The position numbers and the translations under genes were made by a program. Below the pieces are notes generated by a model. That model had not been told where the DNA came from, searched no databases, and saw only the letters and a program-made list of their open reading frames with translations. Shown in pieces: positions 7,221 through 14,336 of a stretch of 40,000 nt of DNA (position 1 is the stretch's first letter; each line of letters opens with the position of its first letter). Source of the stretch: Desulfatitalea alkaliphila (GTDB taxonomy: Bacteria > Desulfobacterota > Desulfobacteria > Desulfobacterales > Desulfosarcinaceae); contig NZ_JALJRB010000025.1 in NCBI RefSeq assembly GCF_022968795.1, positions 1 through 40,000 on the forward strand, written 5' to 3'.

Positions 7221-7222
7221 GT

Positions 7223-7299
<77 letters not shown>

Positions 7300-7316
7300 G
7301 CAAGTTTGAAAAAGCA

Positions 7317-7345
7317 TTTATAGACACTTTGTGGATGGACGTCAA
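7317..7345 (-). promoter_or_regulatory. Sigma-70 promoter of tRNA-fMet
   Basis: On the minus strand TTGACG (7345-7340), a 17-bp spacer and TATAAA (7322-7317) stand about 18 bp before the tRNA 5' end. The -35 box overlaps the stop codon of the DUF167 gene, so the tRNA has its own promoter at the end of the hom operon. Confidence 0.7.
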
Positions 7346-7701
7346 GATGTTTTTTGAGGCTTTTTCTTCGCCGGCGCAGGGGCCGGTTCGGCCAGTCGGC
7401 GAAGCCGGGTGACCAGATCCTTGGCTTCGATGGCTGTCATCGGTCCAGCGGCGGGGCCGATACGGACCTGTTTGCGGCGGTTGGTCAGGCCCCTGATGAT
7501 AGTGACGGCCGATTTGGGGCGGTTCAGGGCTTTCGCCAGCAGTTCGATGCATTGCTGATTGGCCGCCCCGCCCACCGGGGGTGCGGTCAGCTTGATCTTC
7601 AGGCTGTCCTGATGAAGCCCCACAATACCGGACCGGGAAGCGCGGGGTTGCACCTGGACATGGAAGGTGACGCCGTCGGGAGTGGTCTGGGTTTCAAGCA
7701 T
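7342..7701 (-). CDS. DUF167 (YggU) family protein
   Basis: A 119-residue protein of the conserved DUF167/YggU family: FHVQVQPRASRSGIVGLHQD at the start, KIKLTAPPVGGAANQQCIEL in the middle (the family signature APPVxGxAN) and the following RGLTNRRKQVRI strand. The family is widespread and small; its biochemical function is not established. The C-terminal Ala/Pro/Lys-rich tail (APAPAKKKPQK) is an extension. It overlaps the thioesterase gene upstream by 8 bp and is the last gene of the hom-thrH operon. Confidence 0.85.
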   Translation of the reverse strand: MLETQTTPDGVTFHVQVQPRASRSGIVGLHQDSLKIKLTAPPVGGAANQQCIELLAKALNRPKSAVTIIRGLTNRRKQVRIGPAAGPMTAIEAKDLVTRLRRLAEPAPAPAKKKPQKTS

Positions 7702-8113
7702 TGGCAGACCCGTTTTGACGCCGGATCAAGTCGCGCATGAAGCGGGGCGGACGGATCACCTTGCCGTCTTGATCGAGGAAGGCATGGCGCGTATGGCCCA
7801 CGGCATGGACTACCTGGTCGTCGGCGCTGGTGATGCGATAATCGATTTTCAGACCGGCTTTGATGGTCGGGTCGAGGGCGGCCTCGATGGCGAGCAGATC
7901 GTCATAGCGGGCGGGCGTCATGTACTTGCAAAAGGCTTCGGAGACGGGCAGCAGGATGCCCCGCGCTTCGATCTCCTTGTAGGCCAGGCCCCAGGCGCGC
8001 AGCAACTCGGTCCGACCGATTTCGAACCAGCGCAGGTAGTTGGCGTAGTAGGCGATGCCCATGGTGTCGGTATCGCCGTAAATGACGCGGTAGGGGGTGC
8101 GGTGGCTGAGCAT
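7694..8113 (-). CDS. Acyl-CoA thioesterase, YbgC/4-hydroxybenzoyl-CoA type
   Basis: A 139-residue hot-dog-fold protein. The start at 8113 gives MLSHRTPYRVIYGDTDTMGI, with the family motif YxDTDxMGxxYYANYLRWFE and its catalytic-type Asp at residue 14 or 16; the frame is open further upstream but that part overlaps thrH. The family hydrolyses short-chain or aromatic acyl-CoA thioesters in the cytoplasm; the substrate here is unknown. It starts 4 bp after thrH and overlaps DUF167 by 8 bp, so it is translated as part of the same operon. Confidence 0.85.
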   Translation of the reverse strand: MLSHRTPYRVIYGDTDTMGIAYYANYLRWFEIGRTELLRAWGLAYKEIEARGILLPVSEAFCKYMTPARYDDLLAIEAALDPTIKAGLKIDYRITSADDQVVHAVGHTRHAFLDQDGKVIRPPRFMRDLIRRQNGSANA

Positions 8114-8117
8114 GGGG

Positions 8118-8720
8118 TTACTCCAGCAGCGGGCCCATTGCGTCGCGCACCGCGGTGTAGTCATAGGCCACCTTGAAACGGGGATACTCGGCCAGGATGG
8201 TGTCCGGGGGGCGGAACAGCAAGCCGTGCTGCGCGGTTTGCAGCATGCTGATGTCGTTGTAGGAGTCGCCCATGGCGATGACTTGGAAGTTGAGGCTTTG
8301 CAGCGCCAGCACCACGTGCCGTTTGCCGTCCGGTTGGCGCAGGCGGTAGTCGGCGATGGCGCCGGCGCCATCGATGACCAGTGAATTGCAGAAGAGGGTT
8401 GGCCATCCCAATTTGGCCATCAGGGGTTTGGCGAACTCCACATAGGTGTCCGACACGATGATCACCTGGGTGCGCGCGCGCAGCCAATCGAGAAAGGCCA
8501 CGGCGCCCGGCAGGGGGTCCATACGGTCGATGACATCGGTGATGTCCTTGAGTTTCAACCCATGGGCATCGAGCAGGCCCAGGCGTTTGCGCATGAGCAC
8601 GTCGTAATCGGCGATGTCCCGGGTGGTGAGCCGAAGCTCTTCGATACCGGTTTTTTCGGCAACGTGGATCCAGATTTCAGGAACCAATACACCTTCCAGG
8701 TCGGTACAGACGATATGCAT
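8118..8720 (-). CDS. thrH: ThrH: phosphoserine phosphatase / homoserine kinase
   Basis: A 200-residue HAD-family protein. The start at 8720 yields MHIVCTDLEGVLVPEIW, the characteristic ThrH N-terminus with nucleophile Asp7 and Glu9 in place of the second Asp of ordinary phosphoserine phosphatases. It sits 13 bp after the hom stop; an upstream ATG at 8747 overlaps hom and seems less likely. Later HAD motifs are VIIVSDTYVEF and AMGDSYNDISML. ThrH of Pseudomonas dephosphorylates phosphoserine and can transfer the phosphate to homoserine. Directly after hom it can supply the homoserine kinase step towards threonine; this role is inferred from context. Confidence 0.88.
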   Translation of the reverse strand: MHIVCTDLEGVLVPEIWIHVAEKTGIEELRLTTRDIADYDVLMRKRLGLLDAHGLKLKDITDVIDRMDPLPGAVAFLDWLRARTQVIIVSDTYVEFAKPLMAKLGWPTLFCNSLVIDGAGAIADYRLRQPDGKRHVVLALQSLNFQVIAMGDSYNDISMLQTAQHGLLFRPPDTILAEYPRFKVAYDYTAVRDAMGPLLE

Positions 8721-8733
8721 GGGGCCTCTGATT

Positions 8734-10050
8734 TTACTCCCGGGCATCGGGATCTTCGATACGGATGAGCATGGGGGCCGGACCCACCACCGACAAGGCG
8801 CCGATCTCCCGCAGGGCTTTCCGGATGTTGGCTTCCTTGGCGTGGTGGGTGAGCATCACAATGGGTACCCAGCCGTTGGTTTTGCGGTCTTTTTGCTGCA
8901 CGGACTGAATGCTGATGGCGTTGTCGCCCAGGATGCCGGCGATGGCCGCCAGCACGCCGGGGCGGTCCTGTACGGAAAAGCGAATATAGTAGTGGACCAC
9001 GATGTCGTCCATGGGCATCACCGGCACGGGCTGGATGCGATCAGGCTGGTACCCCATCAACGGCACCCGGCCCGTTTTGCCGCGGCGCAGGTTGCGCGCC
9101 AGGTCGATGATGTCGCTGAGCACGGCGCTGGCGGTGGGCAGCATGCCGGCGCCGTGACCGGAGAGAAACAGGTCGTCGACGGCGTGGCCGCTGATGGTGA
9201 TGGCGTTGAGGGAGCCGGACACGTGGGACAGAATGTTGTGTTCAGGGATCATGGCCGGGTGCACCCGGGCTTCCACGCGGTCGCCGTGGTTTTTGCAGAT
9301 GGCCAGCAGCTTGATGCGGTAACCGAAGTCCCTGGCGAACTGGATGTCCAGGGGGGTGATGGTGGAAATGCCCTCGATGTAAATGTCGTCCAGATTGATC
9401 CGCATGCCGAAGGCCAGGGCGCTGAGAATGGCCAGCTTGTGGGCGGTGTCGATGCCTTCGACGTCCAGGGTGGGATCGGCCTCGGCGTAGCCGTTGGCCT
9501 GGGCGCCGGCCAGGGCCTGCTCAAACGGCATGCCCGTTGCGGTGATTTGGCTCAGAATATAGTTGCAGGTGCCGTTGAGAATCCCCACCATGCCATGGAT
9601 TTCGTTGGCCACCAAGGCTTCGCGCAACGATTTGACGATGGGCATGCAGCCGCCCACACTGGCTTCGTAGGCCAGGTCCACGCCCGCGTCCGCCGCGGCG
9701 CGCATCAGTTCGTTGCCGTGGGTGGCCAGCAGGGCCTTGTTGGCGGTGACGATCTGTTTGCCTTTGGCGATGGCCGCCTCGATCAGCTCTTTGGCGGCCC
9801 CCAAACCGCCGATCATCTCGATGACGATATCCACCTCGGGGTCGTTGACCACGGTCCATGCATCGTCGATGAAAACGCCGGGTGGGAATGTCACGCCCCG
9901 GTCGGTTCGACGGTCCAGGTCGGCCACATATTTGAGGTCCAGCGGGATGCCGGTGCGGTCCGCCAGCAATTGCCGGTGCTCAATCAGCAGCCGGGCCACG
10001 CCGGTGCCCACCGTGCCGCAACCGATCAGGCCCAGTTTTACAGGTTGCAT
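8734..10050 (-). CDS. hom: Homoserine dehydrogenase
   Basis: A 438-residue protein. I chose the start at 10050 because AAGGAGAG lies 6 nt upstream; the frame is open to 10086. It has an NAD(P)-binding GLIGCGTVGTGVARLL at 7-22, the central catalytic/dimerisation domain (GILNGTCNYIL, then PTLDVEGIDTAHKLAILSAL with the catalytic Lys) and a C-terminal ACT domain (FSVQDRPGVLAAIAGILGDN) for feedback control by threonine. It reduces aspartate semialdehyde to homoserine in the cytoplasm, at the branch to threonine and methionine. It is the first gene of a four-gene minus-strand operon and is divergent from purM. Confidence 0.95.
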   Translation of the reverse strand: MQPVKLGLIGCGTVGTGVARLLIEHRQLLADRTGIPLDLKYVADLDRRTDRGVTFPPGVFIDDAWTVVNDPEVDIVIEMIGGLGAAKELIEAAIAKGKQIVTANKALLATHGNELMRAAADAGVDLAYEASVGGCMPIVKSLREALVANEIHGMVGILNGTCNYILSQITATGMPFEQALAGAQANGYAEADPTLDVEGIDTAHKLAILSALAFGMRINLDDIYIEGISTITPLDIQFARDFGYRIKLLAICKNHGDRVEARVHPAMIPEHNILSHVSGSLNAITISGHAVDDLFLSGHGAGMLPTASAVLSDIIDLARNLRRGKTGRVPLMGYQPDRIQPVPVMPMDDIVVHYYIRFSVQDRPGVLAAIAGILGDNAISIQSVQQKDRKTNGWVPIVMLTHHAKEANIRKALREIGALSVVGPAPMLIRIEDPDARE

Positions 10051-10108
10051 GGCCACTCTCCTTGGTTGTTTACCGTATCCGGGCAATTTCGTATGTTCGG
10101 CCGGGCAA

Positions 10109-10134
10109 AGTCAACAAAAAATTTTACTTTGACT
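10109..10134. promoter_or_regulatory. Divergent -35-like boxes between hom and purM
   Basis: TTGACT occurs on the minus strand (10114-10109, towards hom) and on the plus strand (10129-10134, towards purM). The plus-strand box is followed after 17 bp by TATCCA; the minus-strand box has only a weak -10 match (CGAAAT). The intergenic region is A/T-rich, as expected for divergent promoters. Prediction only. Confidence 0.4.
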
Positions 10135-10197
10135 TTTCAGACCCTTCAGACTATCCATGCAATTGATTTCATATTGATTTAACCGGGAGCAGGTGGA

Positions 10198-11244
10198 ATG
10201 GACAAACCATTGACATACAGTGATGCCGGGGTGGACATCGACAAGGCCGATGCCCTGGTGAACGACATCAAGGATATCGCCCGCAAGACCCGCGTGCCGG
10301 GCGTGATGGGCGAGATCGGCGGCTTCGGGGGCCTTTTTTCATTGAATGTGGCCAACATGGAGAGCCCGGTGCTGGTCAGCTCCACCGATGGTGTGGGCAC
10401 CAAGTTGAAAATCGCCTTCATGATGGACAAACACGACACCGTGGGTATCGATCTGGTGGCCATGTGTGTCAACGATGTGGCCGTACAGGGTGCCAAACCG
10501 TTGTTCTTTCTCGACTATCTGGCTACGGGACGGATCCGCGACGAGCAGGTCAAGCAGATTGTGGCCGGTGTGGGCCAAGGGTGCCAGGAGGCTCGCTGCG
10601 CCCTGATCGGCGGCGAAACCGCCGAGATGCCGGGCTTTTATGCGGATAACGAATATGATCTGGCCGGATTCGCCGTGGGCATCGTGGACAACAGCAAGAT
10701 CGTGGACGGGTCGGAGATCCAGGTGGGTGACCAACTGGTCGGCGTCGCCGCCAGCGGATTGCACAGCAACGGTTTTTCCCTGGTGCGCAAAATTTGTTTT
10801 GACCGGCTCAAGCTGGATGTGCATACCCACGTCCCGGCCCTGGGCCGGACCCTGGGCGAGGAGTTGCTGACCCCCACCCGCATCTATTCCGAAACCATCC
10901 AGAGCCTGTTGCGTGGCCTGCCCATTCGCGGCCTGGCTCACATCACCGGCGGCGGTATCGTCAACAACACCCTGCGCATCATTCCACGGTCCTGTGGCCT
11001 GCGCCTGCGCCGCGGCAGTTGGGAAATTCCGCCGATTTTCGGTTTCCTGCAGGAGGCCGGCGGCGTGGCGGAGAAGGAGATGATGCGGGTGTTCAACAAT
11101 GGTATCGGCCTGGTGGCGGTGGTGCCGGAGACGGCGGTCCAGGATGTGCTGGCCCGTTTGTCGGCCACAAAGGAGAAGGCCTTTGTGATCGGCGAAATCG
11201 TGGAGCACAAGGGCTCGGACGATGAGCGTTGCCGGTGGGAATGA
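10198..11244 (+). CDS. purM: Phosphoribosylformylglycinamidine cyclo-ligase (AIR synthetase)
   Basis: A 348-residue protein, the usual PurM length, with GGGAGCAGGTGGA before the ATG. It has the N-terminal motif YSDAGVDIDKADALV, the ATP/substrate loop SSTDGVGTKLKIA, the MCVNDVAVQGAKPLFFLDYLA signature, GGETAEMPGFY, and the C-terminal AIRS_C glycine motif ITGGGIVNNTLRIIP. It closes formylglycinamidine ribotide to aminoimidazole ribotide, step 5 of purine synthesis. No other pur gene is nearby. Confidence 0.97.
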   Translation: MDKPLTYSDAGVDIDKADALVNDIKDIARKTRVPGVMGEIGGFGGLFSLNVANMESPVLVSSTDGVGTKLKIAFMMDKHDTVGIDLVAMCVNDVAVQGAKPLFFLDYLATGRIRDEQVKQIVAGVGQGCQEARCALIGGETAEMPGFYADNEYDLAGFAVGIVDNSKIVDGSEIQVGDQLVGVAASGLHSNGFSLVRKICFDRLKLDVHTHVPALGRTLGEELLTPTRIYSETIQSLLRGLPIRGLAHITGGGIVNNTLRIIPRSCGLRLRRGSWEIPPIFGFLQEAGGVAEKEMMRVFNNGIGLVAVVPETAVQDVLARLSATKEKAFVIGEIVEHKGSDDERCRWE

Positions 11245-11275
11245 TCGCCGTGCAACGGTTCTCAAAGGGGGCATT

Positions 11276-11359
11276 GTGAAAGGTTTGTTCGAAATTCTGC
11301 GGCGCTTTTTTGAATGGGTCGGTGAAGGCACGCGCAAGGTTCCGCCCTGCCGCTCTTGA
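11276..11359 (+). CDS. Possible 27-residue amphipathic peptide
   Basis: A GTG at 11276 preceded by AAAGGGGGC (4-5 nt spacing) opens a 27-codon frame ending with TGA at 11357-11359. The peptide begins with KGLFEILRRFFEWVGEG and ends Pro-Pro-Cys-Arg-Ser: a short amphipathic, aromatic-rich helix with a basic face, as in small membrane-associated peptides. It starts 31 bp after purM and could be co-transcribed. There is no family evidence in hand, and the frame could be chance, but the strong ribosome binding site argues for translation. Confidence 0.4.
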   Translation: MKGLFEILRRFFEWVGEGTRKVPPCRS

Positions 11360-11373
11360 GGTGTCCGCCCGCC

Positions 11374-11392
11374 GGGCGCCGGTTCGGCGCCC
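11374..11392. repeat. GC-rich hairpin in the purM-tsaD gap
   Basis: GGGCGCCG (11374-11381) and CGGCGCCC (11385-11392) form an 8-bp perfect stem with a 3-nt loop, 14 bp after the small peptide frame. No T-run follows; it may be a Rho-type or weak terminator. I see nothing else in 11393-11563. Confidence 0.4.
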
Positions 11393-11563
11393 CAGGACGA
11401 CCAGCCGCAATCGAAGCAGTGACAGCGCTTCGGCCGTTCATTCATCCACATGTTATTCCATTTTTCCAATACCCTGTTGGGCGCATGGGGTCGGCGGCGG
11501 ATGAAGGCCGATGTCATGAACCAATAGATGTTGCCGGTCATCCGTCCGGCCGAATTAGCGCCG

Positions 11564-12595
11564 ATGATTGTATTGGGCATCGAATCTTCTTGTGACGAGA
11601 CGGCCGCAGCGGTGGTCGCCGACGGGCGGGAGGTGCGCTCGTCGGTGGTGGCCTCCCAGACGGCGGTGCACCATCCCTACGGCGGCGTTGTACCGGAGTT
11701 GGCTTCGCGGGCCCACATCGAGGCCATCGGGCCGGTGGTGGAACAGGCCATGGCTGACGCGGGCCTGTCTCCGGAGGCCATTGACGGCGTGGCCGTCACC
11801 CGCGGACCGGGCCTGGTGGGGTGTCTGCTAGTGGGCTTCTGTTTTGCCAAGGCGTGGGCCTACGGCCGGGGTTTGCCCTGGGTGGGGGTGGATCATTTGG
11901 AGGGGCACCTGCACGCGGTGATGCTGGCGGCGGATGCGCCGCCATTCCCCTTTGTGGCCTTGCTGGCTTCGGGCGGGCATACAGGCGTCTATTATATGGA
12001 AGGACCGCGACGGTACACCCTGTTGGGCCAGACGCGGGACGATGCGGCCGGCGAAGCCTACGACAAGGTGGCCAAGATGTTGGGCTTGGGTTACCCCGGC
12101 GGCGCGGTGATCGATGACCTGGCCGGCCGGGGCGACGCGGAGCGGATCGTTTTCACCCGGCCCTACCTGGACAAAACGCAATTCGATTTCAGCTTCAGTG
12201 GTCTGAAAACCGCGGTCCATCGCTATATCCAGACCCATCCTGATACCTACCGAACGGATCAAGCGGACATCGCCGCCGGGTTTCAAGCCGCGGTGGTGGA
12301 TGTGCTGGTGCACAAGCTGCTGCACGCCGCCGCGGTGCACAACTGCCCGCGGGTGGTGCTCGCCGGGGGCGTGGCCGCCAATGGCGGCTTGCGGGCACGG
12401 TTGACCGCCGAGGCCGCCGCTGCCGGCATCGCGGCCCATATCCCACCTCTCGCTTTTTGCGGGGACAATGCGGCCATGATCGCCGCCGCGGGCTACCACC
12501 ACCTCCAGGCCGGGTGTCGCGGCGCACTCACCGACGATGTTTACTCGCGCAACACCCGTCCCCTGCCCGCTGCCGGGCCGACCGACTGCCGATGA
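11564..12595 (+). CDS. tsaD: tRNA N6-adenosine threonylcarbamoyltransferase TsaD
   Basis: A 343-residue protein from the ATG at 11564, which gives the conserved N-terminus MIVLGIESSCDETA; the frame is open back to 11528 but the family starts here. The metal ligands His111 and His115 (DHLEGHLHAV) lie at the same positions as in E. coli TsaD. It also has FVALLASGGHTG, FSGLKTAVHRYI, LAGGVAANGGLR and the late metal Asp in FCGDNAAMIA. TsaD transfers threonylcarbamoyl to A37 of ANN-decoding tRNAs, with TsaB/E encoded elsewhere. The ribosome binding site is weak. Confidence 0.95.
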   Translation: MIVLGIESSCDETAAAVVADGREVRSSVVASQTAVHHPYGGVVPELASRAHIEAIGPVVEQAMADAGLSPEAIDGVAVTRGPGLVGCLLVGFCFAKAWAYGRGLPWVGVDHLEGHLHAVMLAADAPPFPFVALLASGGHTGVYYMEGPRRYTLLGQTRDDAAGEAYDKVAKMLGLGYPGGAVIDDLAGRGDAERIVFTRPYLDKTQFDFSFSGLKTAVHRYIQTHPDTYRTDQADIAAGFQAAVVDVLVHKLLHAAAVHNCPRVVLAGGVAANGGLRARLTAEAAAAGIAAHIPPLAFCGDNAAMIAAAGYHHLQAGCRGALTDDVYSRNTRPLPAAGPTDCR

Positions 12596-12700
12596 CATCC
12601 CCTGGCCGTCCGGCGGCGCCGTTCTGCTAACCGTTGCCGCATTCCGGTTGATTCGCCATCAACGATCCAAATCCGGGCGCCTGAAATGCGGATTGATTTT

Positions 12701-12810
12701 GATGGCCTCGTAAAAAGTCCCAAAAACGGTGTTTTTGCAAATTGCCATCGTATAAATTTAGGTACTTACAGCGTCGAAAATTGAAAATTCCGACTTTTTA
12801 CGAGACCATC
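12701..12810. mobile_element. MITE-like element with 19-bp terminal inverted repeats
   Basis: A 110-bp unit bounded by GATGGCCTCGTAAAAAGTC (12701-12719) and a complementary copy at 12792-12810 with one mismatch (18 of 19). The interior is A/T-rich, contains no coding frame and differs in composition from its surroundings. ATTTT stands directly outside the left end and nearly so at the right, a possible target duplication. Size and structure fit a non-autonomous miniature transposon or a dispersed palindromic repeat. Confidence 0.55.
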
Positions 12811-12860
12811 AATTTTGGCAGTGATGCACAAAACCCAAGCTGGGTCTTGCCCCGTTGGCA

Positions 12861-12958
12861 ATCGAAATCGAAATCAGGGTCGCTATCGGAATGAAGCGAG
12901 CCGAGGCCTAAAACGGAACTGAATCGATTTTGATCCCGATAGCGATTTCGATTTCGAT
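12861..12958. repeat. Long interrupted inverted repeat of ATCGAA units
   Basis: The left arm (12861-12889) begins with two ATCGAA units and ends in CGCTATCGG. The right arm (12936-12958) is its reverse complement apart from a 6-nt insertion in the left arm. The whole can fold into a hairpin of about 98 nt. It lies in the tsaD-nagZ gap, which has no convincing gene. Confidence 0.55.
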
Positions 12959-13084
12959 ACGGCTTCACTTCCTTCATCGGTTGGAAAAAATTCCTGCCTT
13001 CAACCAAAGCCTATCCAAGCGAAATCCATGCACCCGATTATATACGTCCAGCCCTACTGCGTCACACGGCCGGGTACCCCCACC

Positions 13085-13155
13085 GTAGGGGCACGGCATG
13101 CCGTGCCTTCGCGGGCTGATCGGGCTCACCCGGGCACGGCATGCCGTGCCCCTAC
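13085..13155. repeat. Pair of 23-bp palindromic arms (GGCACGGCATGCCGTGCC)
   Basis: A 23-nt arm at 13085-13107 is perfectly complementary to 13133-13155; each arm itself contains the 18-bp palindrome GGCACGGCATGCCGTGCC. The spacer is 25 nt. Palindromes of this kind with GTAGGGGCACGGC borders are dispersed repeats in many bacterial genomes (from memory, not searched). Nothing that looks like a gene lies in 12596-13256; this and the two preceding repeats account for most of that gap. Confidence 0.65.
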
Positions 13156-13256
13156 GATGGGTGTAAGGCGCGATCCGTGGAAGGATCCACATGCTCGACC
13201 GCCCCCAACTCTCTATGTATATAGAAAGCATTCCCTATTTATTTAATCGCGAGCCC

Positions 13257-14267
13257 TTAGCGGGTGGACACGCTATAGCGCGCCTTGGCCGCCGCGATGC
13301 GTTGGAGGGAGGCTTCATGGGCCTGGGCCGCTGTTTCGGACCGACGGATGCCTTCTTCGATGCTCCGGTGGGCTTCTGCGATATTGGGTCCGGTGTGGCA
13401 GATCAGCAGGATGTCTACCTCCGCCGCCAGGCATTGGTCCACCATGTCGGGGAGGGGAAAGTGTTTGATCACGGCGCCCATATCCAGATCGTCGGTGATG
13501 ACCAGCCCCTGGTAGCCCAAGGTGCCGCGCAGCAGGTCGCGGGCCACCACCGATGACAGGCTGGCCGGCCAGCGGGGGTCAAGGCGCGGATAGCGGATGT
13601 GGGAAAGCATGATACCGGCCACACCGGCCTGGGTGGCGGCGCGAAAGGGGGCCAGGTCGCTGTCGGACAGCACTTCGGGGTCGATGTCCAGATCGGGCAG
13701 TTCCTGGTGGGAGTCCAGAGTGGTACGTCCGATGCCGGGAAAGTGTTTTCCCACCGCCAGGATGCCGTCCGCCTGCAGCTGCTCGATCACCGCCAGGCCC
13801 ATGCAGGTCACCCATCCGGGGTCGTTGCCGAAGACCCGGCCTGCCATTACGCTGGGGCCGTCGGGCGGCGCCACATCCAATACCGGTGCCATATTCATGT
13901 TGACGCCGATCTGACGCAGTTCCCGCGCGGTGATGCGGCCGAACCGTCGGGCATCGGCTTCGCTTGTCATGGCCGGATTGCCCGCAAACTGGGTGAAAGG
14001 CGGCTTGAGGCGGGCCACCATACCGCCCTCCTGGTCGATGGCCACAAACAGCGGTGCAAGACCGCAATCGGCGGCGTAGGCTTGGGCGGTGCCGCACAGA
14101 TCTTGCACCTGGGCGGGCGATTCGATATTTTGACTGAAAAGAATCAGTCCGCCCACGCGCAGGGTGTCGATGGCCGATTTGAGTTCGTCGTTCAGTACGG
14201 TGCCGGTGAAACCGACCATCAGGCGTTGACCTGTCAGCGGGTCGGCGGCGGACGGAGTAAGCCGCAT
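13257..14267 (-). CDS. nagZ: Beta-N-acetylhexosaminidase NagZ (GH3)
   Basis: A 336-residue GH3 protein with AAAGGA about 9 nt before the start. Motifs: LFVAIDQEGGMVARL, MNMAPVLDVA, the catalytic loop KHFPGIGRTTLDSHQELP with the Asp-Ser-His dyad, and ITDDLDMGAVIKH with the nucleophile Asp. No signal peptide, as expected for cytoplasmic NagZ, which removes N-acetylglucosamine from anhydromuropeptides during murein recycling. The Ile after KHFPG replaces the His of the E. coli type but lies outside the dyad. It follows mltG after 69 bp on the same strand, so a lytic transglycosylase and a recycling enzyme are paired. Confidence 0.93.
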   Translation of the reverse strand: MRLTPSAADPLTGQRLMVGFTGTVLNDELKSAIDTLRVGGLILFSQNIESPAQVQDLCGTAQAYAADCGLAPLFVAIDQEGGMVARLKPPFTQFAGNPAMTSEADARRFGRITARELRQIGVNMNMAPVLDVAPPDGPSVMAGRVFGNDPGWVTCMGLAVIEQLQADGILAVGKHFPGIGRTTLDSHQELPDLDIDPEVLSDSDLAPFRAATQAGVAGIMLSHIRYPRLDPRWPASLSSVVARDLLRGTLGYQGLVITDDLDMGAVIKHFPLPDMVDQCLAAEVDILLICHTGPNIAEAHRSIEEGIRRSETAAQAHEASLQRIAAAKARYSVSTR

Positions 14268-14336
14268 GGACGGGGGTCCTTTCTATTTACAAGGTGGCGC
14301 TGGCCCGGCAGCGCAGGTGTCGGAGGTGCCAGATCA

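Noticed and set aside
8614-10182. Long plus-strand open frame of over 500 codons
   Set aside because: It is antisense to hom and thrH; its product is His/Gly/Val/Asp-rich with no domain, as expected for the shadow of a GC-rich gene.
10339-11580. Minus-strand open frame of over 400 codons opposite purM
   Set aside because: Antisense to purM with no recognisable domain; also crosses the purM-tsaD gap.
12701-13155. CRISPR-like repeat array in the tsaD-nagZ gap
   Set aside because: The repeats are three different inverted repeats, each in one copy, without regular spacers.
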